Below, one piece after another: positions 20,203 to 28,017 of a stretch of DNA of 64,000 nt. Both the position numbers and the translations under genes were made by a program. The stretch is from Acidicapsa acidisoli (GTDB taxonomy: Bacteria > Acidobacteriota > Terriglobia > Terriglobales > Acidobacteriaceae). The notes under the pieces were generated by a model, which was not told the DNA's origin, ran no database searches, and saw only the letters and a program-made list of their open reading frames with translations. The stretch spans positions 1,488,001 to 1,552,000 of the forward strand of contig NZ_JAGSYI010000001.1 in NCBI RefSeq assembly GCF_025685625.1, read 5' to 3'. How positions within the stretch are numbered: position 1 is the first letter of the stretch; the number at the start of each line of letters is the position of its first letter.

Positions 20203-21162
20203 TCAGCCTCTCTTTGGAGCGCGATTGCCGGCGGGGTGCCCTTTGGCGCGCTCCCGTTGTAACTCGCGGTAGAGGTCACTCTTGCCTTGACCGGATTCGC
20301 GGGCGAGGTGTTTGAGGGCATCTTTTTCGGTCATGCCTTCGGCTTCGAGTTGCTGGAGGCGGACGAGCAGGCTGCGCGATTCTGTTTCCGGGGTGAGCGG
20401 AACGGCTTCGACAAGGAGGGTGATTTCGCCGCGGACACGGTCTCGGGCCGCGAGATTGGCTTTCACTTCCTGCACCGTGCCGCGAAGGAATTCCTCGTGG
20501 AGCTTGGTAAGTTCGCGGGCGACAACGACGCGCAGCACCGGGCCCCAGACGGATTCGAGGTCGGCCAGAGTTTCCAAAATGCGATGCGGGGCTTCGTAGA
20601 AGATCAGCGTTTTCGGCGCGGCATTGTCGGCGGAGCCGGGGGATTTTGCCAGATCTTCGAGGCGGGTGCGGCGGGCCCCGGCTTTTTCAGGTAGAAAGCC
20701 GAGGAACTGGAACTCGGCGGTGGAAAGACCGGAGGCGACCAACGCGCTGACTGCGGCGTTGGCTCCGGGAATGGGGTAGACCGGGATTCTGGCCTCGATT
20801 GCCGCCTGCGTAAGCCAGCCTCCGGGGTCGCTGATGCCGGGCATTCCGGCGTCGGAGACGACTGCGATGCGCTGGCCGGATTCAAGAGCAGAGATTAGCT
20901 CGGCGGATCGCTCGCGCTCGTTGTGCAGGTGCAGGCTTACGGTTGGCGTCGCGATCTGGAAGTGGTTGAGCAGCTTCTGCGTCTGGCGGGTGTCTTCGCA
21001 GGCGATGCGGTCGGCCTGGCGCAGGACGCGCAGGGCGCGGAGGGTGATGTCTTCGAGGTTGCCGATGGGCGTGCCGACGAGGTAGAGGCCGGGCGCGAGT
21101 CGGCGGTCTGTGGAGTTTGAGGTCTCGGTCTCCGATTCGTCGAGTTGATCGGGTTCACGCAC
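20203..21162 (-). CDS. rsmI: 16S rRNA (cytidine-1402-2'-O)-methyltransferase RsmI
   Basis: A 319-residue tetrapyrrole-methylase-fold enzyme that methylates the ribose of C1402 in 16S rRNA. Family blocks in order: LYLVGTPIGNLEDITLRAL, ACEDTRQTQKLL, VSDAGMPGISDPG, PIPGANAAVSALVASGL, FYEAPHRILETL and VARELTKLHEEFLRGT. The C-terminal extension (EAEGMTEKDALKHLARESG) matches the small helical domain often found at the end of RsmI. The start is GTG. It is convergent with the PilZ gene, 8 bp apart. Confidence 0.95.
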   Translation of the reverse strand: MREPDQLDESETETSNSTDRRLAPGLYLVGTPIGNLEDITLRALRVLRQADRIACEDTRQTQKLLNHFQIATPTVSLHLHNERERSAELISALESGQRIAVVSDAGMPGISDPGGWLTQAAIEARIPVYPIPGANAAVSALVASGLSTAEFQFLGFLPEKAGARRTRLEDLAKSPGSADNAAPKTLIFYEAPHRILETLADLESVWGPVLRVVVARELTKLHEEFLRGTVQEVKANLAARDRVRGEITLLVEAVPLTPETESRSLLVRLQQLEAEGMTEKDALKHLARESGQGKSDLYRELQRERAKGHPAGNRAPKRG

Positions 21163-21245
21163 TGAAGATAAGAATAACGTGCGGTGGCGAAGTCGACGAC
21201 GACGATCAACTCGGGATGACCAGTCTTTGACGGCTTGTTTTTGCG

Positions 21246-22349
21246 CTACCGAATGCTGATTCCGCCTCCGCTTATGTGGTAATGCGGATAAGTGTCTGTA
21301 TTTAGAGTGAGGTAGATCCGCGTATCTTTGGGAAGAGTCTGATAGTTTGCGGTCTGCGTGTCAATCAACAATTGGCCGTCATAGTTTTTACAAGAGACGG
21401 AGAGCAGGAAGTATCTGTCGCCTGGGAGGGAAAGACTCTTGGAAGGATCATCGCAATAGTAGCTCCCTTTAAAACCCTCACCTCTTGTCAGGGTTAAGTA
21501 CTGTTTCGTTTTGCCTGAAAGGGTTTTCAGCCCGCGCGGCTCGTCAAACACGATACTCATGTCGTTGTCACGACGCGCAAACCTCGGGTAATCGAAACTG
21601 TAGAAAGAATAAAACGGAGATTTGATCGTAACATTCGCAGCCAGCCGGCTGGTTGGAATGGTCTCTACAGTTTCGGTAGGGACATCCGACACGTCCCTGC
21701 CATCGAAGTTCTTGAGGATCAGGTCTCCGCTATCGGTCGGGACCGAAAAGTAGATTTTGGATTTGGCGTCGAAAAAGTAATTATCCGCAGGGAAGGGTTT
21801 GAGAACTAACCGCAAGCTTTTTTCTTTAAGGTCATATTTCCAGAGTTCGCCATTTTGCGAAAATAACTGCGAGCCTTGCGACTCATAGAATTTGTCTTTG
21901 ATCAGGTAAAGAGCGTTTGAGTCCCTTGCCCATTGGAATTCTTGATCTCTGAAGAAAGACCTTCCGATGGGTTTAGGTTCTCTGTAGATTGAGTCAACGG
22001 TTGTCACTTGATGAAAAGTCGGGTTGTCAAGACTGACGATGAACAAGTGTCCGTCTCCCGCAACGGCAATCTTCCGCTTGTCAGGAGCGACAAGATATTG
22101 GCCGACCTTTCCACGGGCCAGAGTTGGTGATTGCGGGTCGATATGATCGGAATGTTTCAACTCATTTCCGATGGAGTAGAAGAAGCTCTCATCGGCTTTT
22201 GCCTGAAAGTTCAAAGGGTGGAAGTCAACGATTTCAGAGGGCGTATAGCTGGCATCCATAGACAGCCAGAGGCTCGCGAACAGAATCACCGGCACGAGCG
22301 CAATTCCGCCAAAGATGAGGACAGTTCGTCTTCGAAGGAAGGCCGTCAT
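21246..22349 (-). CDS. Membrane-anchored protein of unknown function, probably beta-propeller
   Basis: A 367-residue protein with a basic N-terminus and one membrane anchor (TVLIFGGIALVPVILFASLWL, about 9-29). The rest is rich in aromatic and beta-forming residues with repeated motifs of the form LFIVSLDNP, ALYLIKDK, LWKYDLKEKSLRL and KIYFSVPTDSGDL, suggesting propeller blades. No family is recognised. Its DNA is visibly AT-richer than the neighbours, a possible sign of horizontal origin. The frame extends to 22484; the ATG at 22349 is chosen because the basic stretch and membrane anchor follow it, although its ribosome-binding site is weak. It lies next to the duplicated gene fragment at 22553. 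Confidence 0.6.
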   Translation of the reverse strand: MTAFLRRRTVLIFGGIALVPVILFASLWLSMDASYTPSEIVDFHPLNFQAKADESFFYSIGNELKHSDHIDPQSPTLARGKVGQYLVAPDKRKIAVAGDGHLFIVSLDNPTFHQVTTVDSIYREPKPIGRSFFRDQEFQWARDSNALYLIKDKFYESQGSQLFSQNGELWKYDLKEKSLRLVLKPFPADNYFFDAKSKIYFSVPTDSGDLILKNFDGRDVSDVPTETVETIPTSRLAANVTIKSPFYSFYSFDYPRFARRDNDMSIVFDEPRGLKTLSGKTKQYLTLTRGEGFKGSYYCDDPSKSLSLPGDRYFLLSVSCKNYDGQLLIDTQTANYQTLPKDTRIYLTLNTDTYPHYHISGGGISIR

Positions 22350-22552
22350 TTGGTGACCCGCGAAAAGAGGTTCATGAGAATTGGCTCGTGAAGGAGTGCT
22401 TTGCTTCGTTATTTGATAATGTAAGCCCGGAACCTCATTCGAAACAAGACGGGAGCGATTCTGTATCTCGCATTTGAGGGACACTTAGGGTGGACTTAGT
22501 GCTCTCCGTGTCCCTGATTTCGTCTTGGAGCCAGCAGAATCGAGTCAGCCGA

Positions 22553-22800
22553 AGCTAGTTTCCGGATTCCAGGCGTTCGATTTTGCGCTGCTCGGCGAGC
22601 AGGGACATGTAGCTCTCAGGTTCTGGACGCTGACCATGCCTACGATGCGTTCGCCTTCGGCTACGGGGATCAGCCTAAGGCCGCGGCCTGCAGTGATGCG
22701 GCGGATGATGGCTCCTAGCGTGTCTTCGGGTTTGGCGACCTGGAAGCTGCGGGAGATGACGCCCTGGATGTAGCCGTTGCCGTCGGCGCGGAGGGTGGCA
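22553..22800 (-). pseudogene. Frameshifted copy of the 3' end of the S2P-like/CBS gene
   Basis: This roughly 245-bp segment is about 90% identical by eye to 24794-25040, the last 80 codons of the S2P-like gene, in the same orientation. The readable part (ATLRADGNGYIQGV, FQVAKPEDTLGAIIRR, LIPVAEGERIVGMVSVQNL) is the second CBS repeat. A one-base deletion after VSVQNL throws the last 24 codons out of frame; the original stop region (GAATCCGGAAACTAG) is still present. There is no start codon context of its own. It is a dead duplicate, not a gene. Confidence 0.85.
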
Positions 22801-22859
22801 GCGTAGCGAAGCTGGTCAGCATAAATTCGCGGATCTGCAGCGGTAGAATTTGGGAAACC

Positions 22860-22879
22860 GGGTCTCGAAAGCGAGACCC
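22860..22879. repeat. Perfect 8-bp stem hairpin at the edge of the duplicated fragment
   Basis: GGGTCTCG-AAAG-CGAGACCC forms a perfect hairpin between the gene fragment and the isomerase gene stop at 22944. It may be the isomerase gene's transcription end or a dispersed palindromic unit; only one copy is in the window. Confidence 0.5.
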
Positions 22880-22943
22880 AGGGCACCCGAAGCAGCGTGG
22901 TCGAAGTTTTCCGGTTATGTGGACGGGGTACGGGTTGCGGGCT

Positions 22944-23795
22944 TCATAGTTCCGGATTTGACTTCCACTGCTTTAACCGCAATATCCCGGTATTGATATC
23001 GGCCAGTCTCTTCTCGATATTCGGTTCTTCCCGCTCAATGCTCAGCGCGCCCTGGTAATTCATCGTTTCGAGTTGCTGCAGAAAGGCGGGGAAATTTACT
23101 TCTCCATCGCCCAGCGCGCATTCCTTGCCGAGATGAGTGCTGTCGCCTGCAAGCGGAAAACGAGCGTCCTTGCAATGAACTGAGAGGACGTGGGGACTTA
23201 GGAGATCAAGTGCAGCCAGTGGATCGCCAGAGGCATAGATGATCATATTCGCCGGATCGAAATTAACCTTCAGATTTTGCCGGTCTACGTGCTTGATAAA
23301 TGCGAGCAGGACGTCCGCAGGTTCCTGTCCGGTTTCCAGAACAAAGTCCTGACCATGACTTGCACAGTGGTCGCAGATCAGTTTGGTTAGATCGCTGAGT
23401 TCTCCGTACAGTGCTTCCTTCGGATTGGTAGGAATGAAACCGACGTGGCAGGAAAGAGCCGGAATGCCTAAACTATGAGCGAATTTAGATACTTCTTTTG
23501 TTCTCGCAATTCGCTCCGCTCTTAGATGTTGCGCAGTAAAGCCTACTGTTTGATGAATGGTTTCCAGGGTCGAATAGTCTTCGCCCGCATAGGAGCACAC
23601 GGCGCTGGTCACATGAACCTGCCATTTGTTCAGGCTTATCTTCCAATCGTCGAGAGCCGTTTCGCAATGCAATTCCGGAGGGACACCGAGTTGTCCGCAA
23701 TTCAGCTCAAGGTCTTGAAGCTGGCGAAGAACAGATTCCGCATTCTGGTCGGCCCAAAACACCAGCCCAATCTGCATCGGTTTTATATTTTGCAC
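22944..23795 (-). CDS. Sugar phosphate isomerase/epimerase (xylose-isomerase-like TIM barrel)
   Basis: A protein of about 283 residues in the AP-endonuclease-2/xylose-isomerase-like superfamily. Metal-ligand strands are visible: ALSCHVGFIP (His), FVLETGQEP (Glu), LKVNFDPANMII (Asp), VLSVHCKDAR (His) and a closing LSIEREEP (Glu). Such enzymes interconvert free or phosphorylated sugars or act on oxidised sugars. The frame opens with ATG at 23822, but the GTG at 23795 has AAAAGGA six bases before it and is preferred; an ATG at 23777 is also possible. It follows the DUF1080 gene on the same strand, and a sugar-catabolic partnership is likely. Confidence 0.82.
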   Translation of the reverse strand: MQNIKPMQIGLVFWADQNAESVLRQLQDLELNCGQLGVPPELHCETALDDWKISLNKWQVHVTSAVCSYAGEDYSTLETIHQTVGFTAQHLRAERIARTKEVSKFAHSLGIPALSCHVGFIPTNPKEALYGELSDLTKLICDHCASHGQDFVLETGQEPADVLLAFIKHVDRQNLKVNFDPANMIIYASGDPLAALDLLSPHVLSVHCKDARFPLAGDSTHLGKECALGDGEVNFPAFLQQLETMNYQGALSIEREEPNIEKRLADINTGILRLKQWKSNPEL

Positions 23796-23840
23796 GACGA
23801 TTCCTTTTAGGTAGTGGGTCATTTTGAAAACAGTGCGAAG

Positions 23841-23906
23841 CCTCAGGGGCTAAAGCCCCCTGATATTGCAGGGCTTAATGTGCGGGCTGAAGCCCGTACC
23901 CTTCAA
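23841..23906. repeat. Dispersed palindromic repeat, copy 2
   Basis: A 66-bp element matching 14525-14590 at 60 of 66 positions. It has the dyads GGGGCTAAAGCCCC and CGGGCTGAAGCCCG and the same TACCCTTCAA end. It sits between the DUF1080 and isomerase genes, inside the segment bounded by the two copies of the S2P-like 3' end. Confidence 0.8.
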
Positions 23907-23961
23907 ACTGACCCCACCTCTTTTTTATCCGGGGTTTGTTCAAAGCGATAATGAGAGCGCT

Positions 23962-24690
23962 TTATCGTGCAGAGAGATCCCGAATCCAGATATCCTTGAA
24001 CTCCATGTTGCCCTGGCCGCCTGCGTGCAGCTGGAGCGCGATGGTTCCATCGAAGGAGCTTGGCTTGGGGTCGGTAAAGTCCACCATTTCGACGCCATTC
24101 AGACGGGATCTGTAGCGGTTGCCGACGACTTCGAGAAGATAGTCGTTCCACTCGCCCATGCGCACTACGCCTTCATTTTCCGGAGCGGGCCAGGCTACCC
24201 ATTCGCGTCCGTCTTCCGCATAAACACCAGCGGTGTGATGCATCATCTTGCAATCGATCTCGAATTGCATGCCTTGGGTTACATCCGCTGTGCCCGGCTT
24301 GAATGCGGAGTGAAAAAATACGCCGCTGTTGCCATCGCCGACGCATTTAAACCGCAGCGAGAGTTGAAAATTCTTATACTTCTTTACGGTTTCCAGATAT
24401 CCATAATCTTTGGTGAGTCCTTTGCCGTGAATGAGCCCGTCCTCGACGGTCCAACTCTCGTTGCCGACTTTTGACCAGCCAGTAAGATCGGAGCCGTTGA
24501 AGAGAGAGAGCCAATCCTCGCCCGGTAACTTGACCTTATCCTGAGCAACTAACATATAACCGCCTGCAACTATGGTGACAAGGAGCAGAGCAGTAGCGAA
24601 AAGGCGCTTTCGAAATCTAAATTGCTGACAATTAGTTCTGGTTTCGGGAGAATTCTCCGGGCGGGATGAAACAGCTTTACGCATGTTCAA
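23962..24690 (-). CDS. DUF1080 / 3-keto-disaccharide hydrolase-like exported protein
   Basis: A protein of about 242 residues with an N-terminal membrane segment (RLFATALLLVTIVAGGYMLVAQ) and a concanavalin-like DUF1080 domain. The family signatures are plain: WLSLFNGSDLTGWSKVGNESWTVEDGLIHGKG near the start, YKNFQLSLRFKC, GNSGVFFHS, EWNDYLLEVVGNRYRSRLNGVEMVDF and GTIALQLHAGGQGNMEFKDIWIRDL at the end. Family members act on 3-keto-sugars or bind glycans in the periplasm. TTG at 24690 with GGAGGA nine bases upstream is the best start; ATG at 24684 is the alternative. It lies downstream of the S2P-like gene, which ends 103 bp away. Confidence 0.85.
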   Translation of the reverse strand: MNMRKAVSSRPENSPETRTNCQQFRFRKRLFATALLLVTIVAGGYMLVAQDKVKLPGEDWLSLFNGSDLTGWSKVGNESWTVEDGLIHGKGLTKDYGYLETVKKYKNFQLSLRFKCVGDGNSGVFFHSAFKPGTADVTQGMQFEIDCKMMHHTAGVYAEDGREWVAWPAPENEGVVRMGEWNDYLLEVVGNRYRSRLNGVEMVDFTDPKPSSFDGTIALQLHAGGQGNMEFKDIWIRDLSAR

Positions 24691-24793
24691 TGAAATGTAT
24701 CCTCCGATGACAAGGATTGTAGTGTATGAACTCCTTGCTGTTGGCAGGTTCCGTCCGGCAATAACTCGCAATCGGTGCAGAGTCTCGGCAGTG

Positions 24794-25915
24794 TTAGCTG
24801 CCGGATTCCAGGCGTTCGATTTTGCGCTGTTCGGCCAGCAGGGACATCGATGTCATCAGGTTCTGCACGCTGACCATGCCAACGATGCGTTCGCCTTCGG
24901 CTACCGGGATCAGCGTGAGGCCGCGGCCTGCGGTGATGCGGCGGATGATCGCTCCCAGCGTGTCTTCGGGTTTGGCGACCTGGAAGCTGCGGGACATGAC
25001 GCCCTGGATGTAGCCGTTGCCGTCGGCGCGAAGGGTTTCGACGATGCGCTGGCGGTTTACGATGCCCACCAGCTGCGACCCGCGGACGACGGGGAAATCT
25101 TCCTGCAAGGAGTGGACGCAGCGGACTAGCGCGTCGGCCAGCGTGTCGGAGGGCGAGAGCGTGGCGAAGTCGGTGAGCATGACTTCGCGCATCTGCACGG
25201 TGTCGACGACGGACTGGAAGAAGATGCCCTGATCTTCAAGCTGCGCGCCGATGAAAATGAAGAAGCCCGCGGCCGGGAGAATTGGGTCGTGCAGGAAGAA
25301 TCCGACGAAGATCGCGCCGAGAGCCAGCAACTGCCCCAGCCCGACGAGGGCACGGCTGGCCGGGGTTTGTCCGTGGGTGCGGGCAATTCCGCTGCGCAGC
25401 AGCCGGCCGGCGTCGAGGGGATAGGCGGGGAGAAAATGAAGCGCGCCGAGGAATGCCTGCAGCCAGACCATGCTGCGGATCAGCGCGGTGGGAGAGACAA
25501 AAGGCGCTGCAAAGAGCGAGAAGCCTCCGCTGGCGCCGGTGACGGTTGCAGCCAGCACCAGCGCCGTGGCCAGGTTGGCGATGGGTCCAGAGAGCGCGAG
25601 AGCGTATTGCGCGCTGCCGGAGTTGGCTATCTCCTGGCTTTCCGGGTTGGCGTAGGCAAAGAGGCCGCCGATGGGCAGCAGCAGCACGGTTCGCAGCCGC
25701 AGGCCGAGCCATGCTGCGGTAATCAGCCGCGCGGTTTCGCGCACGGCAACTGCGCCCGCGATCAGAAACCACAGGCCGAGGCCGGCAGTAGCGCTGACGC
25801 CGACGGCGTTGGCAAAGAGCAGGCAGACGACGGCCAGCATCACAAAAAAGGTGTGGATGCGAATTTCGACGCCCATCCAGCGGCCCAACGGGATTGACCA
25901 GCCACGCATACACAT
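24794..25915 (-). CDS. Site-2-protease-like membrane protein with CBS pair, zinc site lost
   Basis: A 373-residue protein. Residues 1-230 match the M50/S2P membrane fold (start GWSIPLGRWMGVEIRIHTFFVML; ALSGPIANLATALV at 107-120; FLPAYPLDAGRLLRSG at 161-176). Residues 240-373 hold a pair of CBS domains (VMLTDFATLSPSDTLADAL; SRSFQVAKPEDTLGAIIRR). Where active S2P enzymes have HExxH, this one reads V-RETAR-L at 59-63, so both zinc-binding histidines are missing; Asp168 is kept. Proteolytic activity is therefore doubtful. The frame stays open much further upstream, but that part is the antisense of rsmD. ATG at 25909 is an alternative start. A broken copy of its 3' end lies at 22553. Confidence 0.85.
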   Translation of the reverse strand: MCMRGWSIPLGRWMGVEIRIHTFFVMLAVVCLLFANAVGVSATAGLGLWFLIAGAVAVRETARLITAAWLGLRLRTVLLLPIGGLFAYANPESQEIANSGSAQYALALSGPIANLATALVLAATVTGASGGFSLFAAPFVSPTALIRSMVWLQAFLGALHFLPAYPLDAGRLLRSGIARTHGQTPASRALVGLGQLLALGAIFVGFFLHDPILPAAGFFIFIGAQLEDQGIFFQSVVDTVQMREVMLTDFATLSPSDTLADALVRCVHSLQEDFPVVRGSQLVGIVNRQRIVETLRADGNGYIQGVMSRSFQVAKPEDTLGAIIRRITAGRGLTLIPVAEGERIVGMVSVQNLMTSMSLLAEQRKIERLESGS

Positions 25916-25993
25916 TGATTGTAGACACTGCGCGGGAGGCAGGCACTGACGGGTGAGTTTTTCAAGCCTCACGGGAGCGGTTAAGTTAAGACA

Positions 25994-26608
25994 ATGCGAG
26001 TCATTGCGGGGAGTCTTCGATCTCGGCCACTGCTGGCTCCGGCGGGGCTGGACACGCGTCCCACGGCGGACCGGTTGCGGGAGACGCTGTTTAACGTCCT
26101 GACCAACGGCGCGGTGAATCGCGTAGCGGGCGCGGCGTTTTTGGATTTGTATGCGGGGTCGGGAGCCGTGGGGATCGAGGCGCTCAGTCGTGGGGCGGCT
26201 TTGGTGACCTTTGTCGAACAGGGCGCTCCGGCGCTGGCTGTTCTGAAGAAAAATCTCGACAGTCTTGGTCTGGGTAGTTCGGGCCTGCGCGGCGGAGGTC
26301 TCCGGGTTGAGAAGCGCAGTGTCGGACGGTTTCTGCGCAATGTGGAGAGAACTGCACTGGGATCGTTTGGTGTCGTTTTTCTCGATCCGCCATATGATCT
26401 GGCGGAAGAATATGCGACGACACTGGGGCTGCTTGGCGGCGAATGCGCGGCGCTGCTCGCGCCGGGGGCGCTGGTGGTTGCGGAGCATCGGCGCAAGCAG
26501 CCGCTTGCGGAGAGCTATGGCGGTCTTAGACGAACGCGGCTTCTGGAGCAGGGCGACGCGGGGCTGAGTTTTTACGAAGTTGCGCCAGCGGCCCCGCACG
26601 TCGTGTAA
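25994..26608 (+). CDS. rsmD: 16S rRNA (guanine-966-N2)-methyltransferase RsmD
   Basis: A 204-residue Rossmann-fold RNA methyltransferase acting on the small subunit. The start MRVIAGSLRSRPL and RPTADRLRETLFNVL are diagnostic, followed by the SAM motif LDLYAGSGAVGIEALSRGA and the catalytic DPPY (VVFLDPPYDL, in place of the common NPPY). The length is typical. It is divergent from the S2P-like gene across 78 bp and convergent with the next gene across a small hairpin. Confidence 0.93.
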   Translation: MRVIAGSLRSRPLLAPAGLDTRPTADRLRETLFNVLTNGAVNRVAGAAFLDLYAGSGAVGIEALSRGAALVTFVEQGAPALAVLKKNLDSLGLGSSGLRGGGLRVEKRSVGRFLRNVERTALGSFGVVFLDPPYDLAEEYATTLGLLGGECAALLAPGALVVAEHRRKQPLAESYGGLRRTRLLEQGDAGLSFYEVAPAAPHVV

Positions 26609-26623
26609 GACGAATTAATGCCG

Positions 26624-26651
26624 GATAACTCCATTTTCAATTGAAGTTATC
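26624..26651. terminator. Weak bidirectional hairpin between convergent genes
   Basis: GATAACT (26624-26630) pairs with AGTTATC (26645-26651) over a 14-base loop. It lies between the rsmD stop (26608) and the stop of the minus-strand gene (26655). The stem is AT-rich and lacks a T run, so support is modest. Confidence 0.4.
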
Positions 26652-26654
26652 TCG

Positions 26655-27071
26655 TCAAGGAATGGCGGGCGGAGTCAAAGGCTTATTGGCAAGATCGTGA
26701 ACATGGACGGCCCCATAAGTGGTCATCCCGGCTACGGCTGCGATGCCTACGAGCATCAGCACTTTTTGACCCGTAGTAAATCCTGTTCGGAGATAGGCTA
26801 CATCTGTGTATAAGATCTCGGTCGTTGCCGGATCGTTATGCAACTGAAGGGTGAAGGATCGATCTCCGATGGCGAGAATCCGGCCGAATAGCTGGACCCC
26901 ATTTTGTTCTTGTACGGCGATCCAATGATCTACTCCGCGTTTCATCACGCGCACGTGCACTGTTCCGGGGTCCAGCGGTTTCGGCTCAGCATTGGAAGGT
27001 GTTGGGATCAGCAGAAGGCAGACTACGGAGAGCGCGACGAGTCGATAAAGCTTCTCTCGGAAGCTTGACAT
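26655..27071 (-). CDS. Small exported protein of unknown function
   Basis: A 138-residue protein with a clear signal peptide (KLYRLVALSVVCLLLIPTPSNA, cleavage probably after NA-E at about 28). A domain follows with DHWIAVQEQNGVQLFGRILAIGDRSFTLQLHND, which resembles the small beta-barrel found in many secreted acidobacterial proteins. A second hydrophobic stretch (KVLMLVGIAAVAGMTTYGAV) near the C-terminus could anchor it. Function unknown. It shares its strand with the next upstream gene but is separated by 93 bp. Confidence 0.6.
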   Translation of the reverse strand: MSSFREKLYRLVALSVVCLLLIPTPSNAEPKPLDPGTVHVRVMKRGVDHWIAVQEQNGVQLFGRILAIGDRSFTLQLHNDPATTEILYTDVAYLRTGFTTGQKVLMLVGIAAVAGMTTYGAVHVHDLANKPLTPPAIP

Positions 27072-27164
27072 GAGTTATCCCCCGCTGCGTAAATGCGCGC
27101 AGTAACTTAGTTGCATCTGGAGACGCATGCGCGGGGAAATAGTTGCACGTAGTAAAACGGAGTC

Positions 27165-27851
27165 CTAATTCATCTGACTGGACTTGGTTTTCAGGTACTT
27201 ATTGAAGGGGATTTCGAAGTAAAAGAGTTCTTTGCCGTCTGCGTCTTTGATGGTGTGCAGATTCAAAAGTGCGTCTTGCAGCGGGTGGGAGAGTCCGCTG
27301 ACGTCGTAGAAGAGAAATCCGGCGCGGGTGGTGTGCGGTTCGATGACGAGGGCCTGAAATTCGAAGGTATCGAAGTCCTGCTCGATCTCCTTGTCGCTGG
27401 CTTTGGGCTTCATTTTGATGGCAGGAATGGGGCCGGGCATGGGGATCTTGGTGCCTTCCCGCTCTTTGCGAGTCATGAGGCGTTCGACATCTTCCGGTTC
27501 GGCGGCCTGGATACGGTCGCCCGTGGAGGTGACGAAGAGGATGCGCGCGTCGCGGAGCGAGATGGGCCGGTCGCCGTTGTTGGTGACAATGAGGCGGACG
27601 GGCATGACTCCGTGGGAGATGTAGTCGACGCGGAAGAGCGTCATCTTGTCCTTGGTGTCGTAGGGTTCCGCGGCGATGGCGAGTTTTTCGTCGGTGTGCA
27701 CCTCAACGGCGGCGAAGTCAGTGGCCGGCTGGACGGCGGGCGGAGTGTGATCGCCGGCGTGGGAGGGTCTCGGCAGCAGCGCGAGGATGGCAATTGCCAG
27801 AACAGCGAGCGGGGCTGAGGTGCCTGTCATTCTTCGACGCGAAGACTTCAT
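27165..27851 (-). CDS. Exported protein of unknown function
   Basis: A 228-residue protein starting MKSSRRRMTGTSAPLAVLA with a basic n-region, hydrophobic core (PLAVLAIAILALLPR) and signal cleavage near SHA-GDHTPP. The mature part has a strand-rich core (MTLFRVDYISHGVMPVRLIVTNNGDRPISLRDARILFVTSTGD), like an immunoglobulin-type fold, and ends with a short HTIKDADGKELFYFEIPFNKYL. The frame extends to 28019, but the upstream part overlaps the waaA start region and lacks a signal peptide. It is divergent from the LPS operon. No family is recognised. Confidence 0.6.
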   Translation of the reverse strand: MKSSRRRMTGTSAPLAVLAIAILALLPRPSHAGDHTPPAVQPATDFAAVEVHTDEKLAIAAEPYDTKDKMTLFRVDYISHGVMPVRLIVTNNGDRPISLRDARILFVTSTGDRIQAAEPEDVERLMTRKEREGTKIPMPGPIPAIKMKPKASDKEIEQDFDTFEFQALVIEPHTTRAGFLFYDVSGLSHPLQDALLNLHTIKDADGKELFYFEIPFNKYLKTKSSQMN

Positions 27852-28017
27852 CGAAGAAAACTGTATCAGGATTGCCGGCGCGGAAGGTAAACAGTCGAAG
27901 CGGGGAATGGGAGAGTGGCCAGAGGGAAACGGGCGCGACTGTATGATTTGAGGGTTGCCCATTCCGGAATTGGTTGCAGTATGGCGGTCTGTTCCGGTTC
28001 TTTGGCGCACTGAGTCC

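Noticed and set aside
24794-26599. A 601-codon open frame covering the S2P-like gene and the antisense of rsmD
   Set aside because: The first 228 codons are the complement of rsmD with Arg/Gln-rich shadow composition; the S2P fold begins at 25915.
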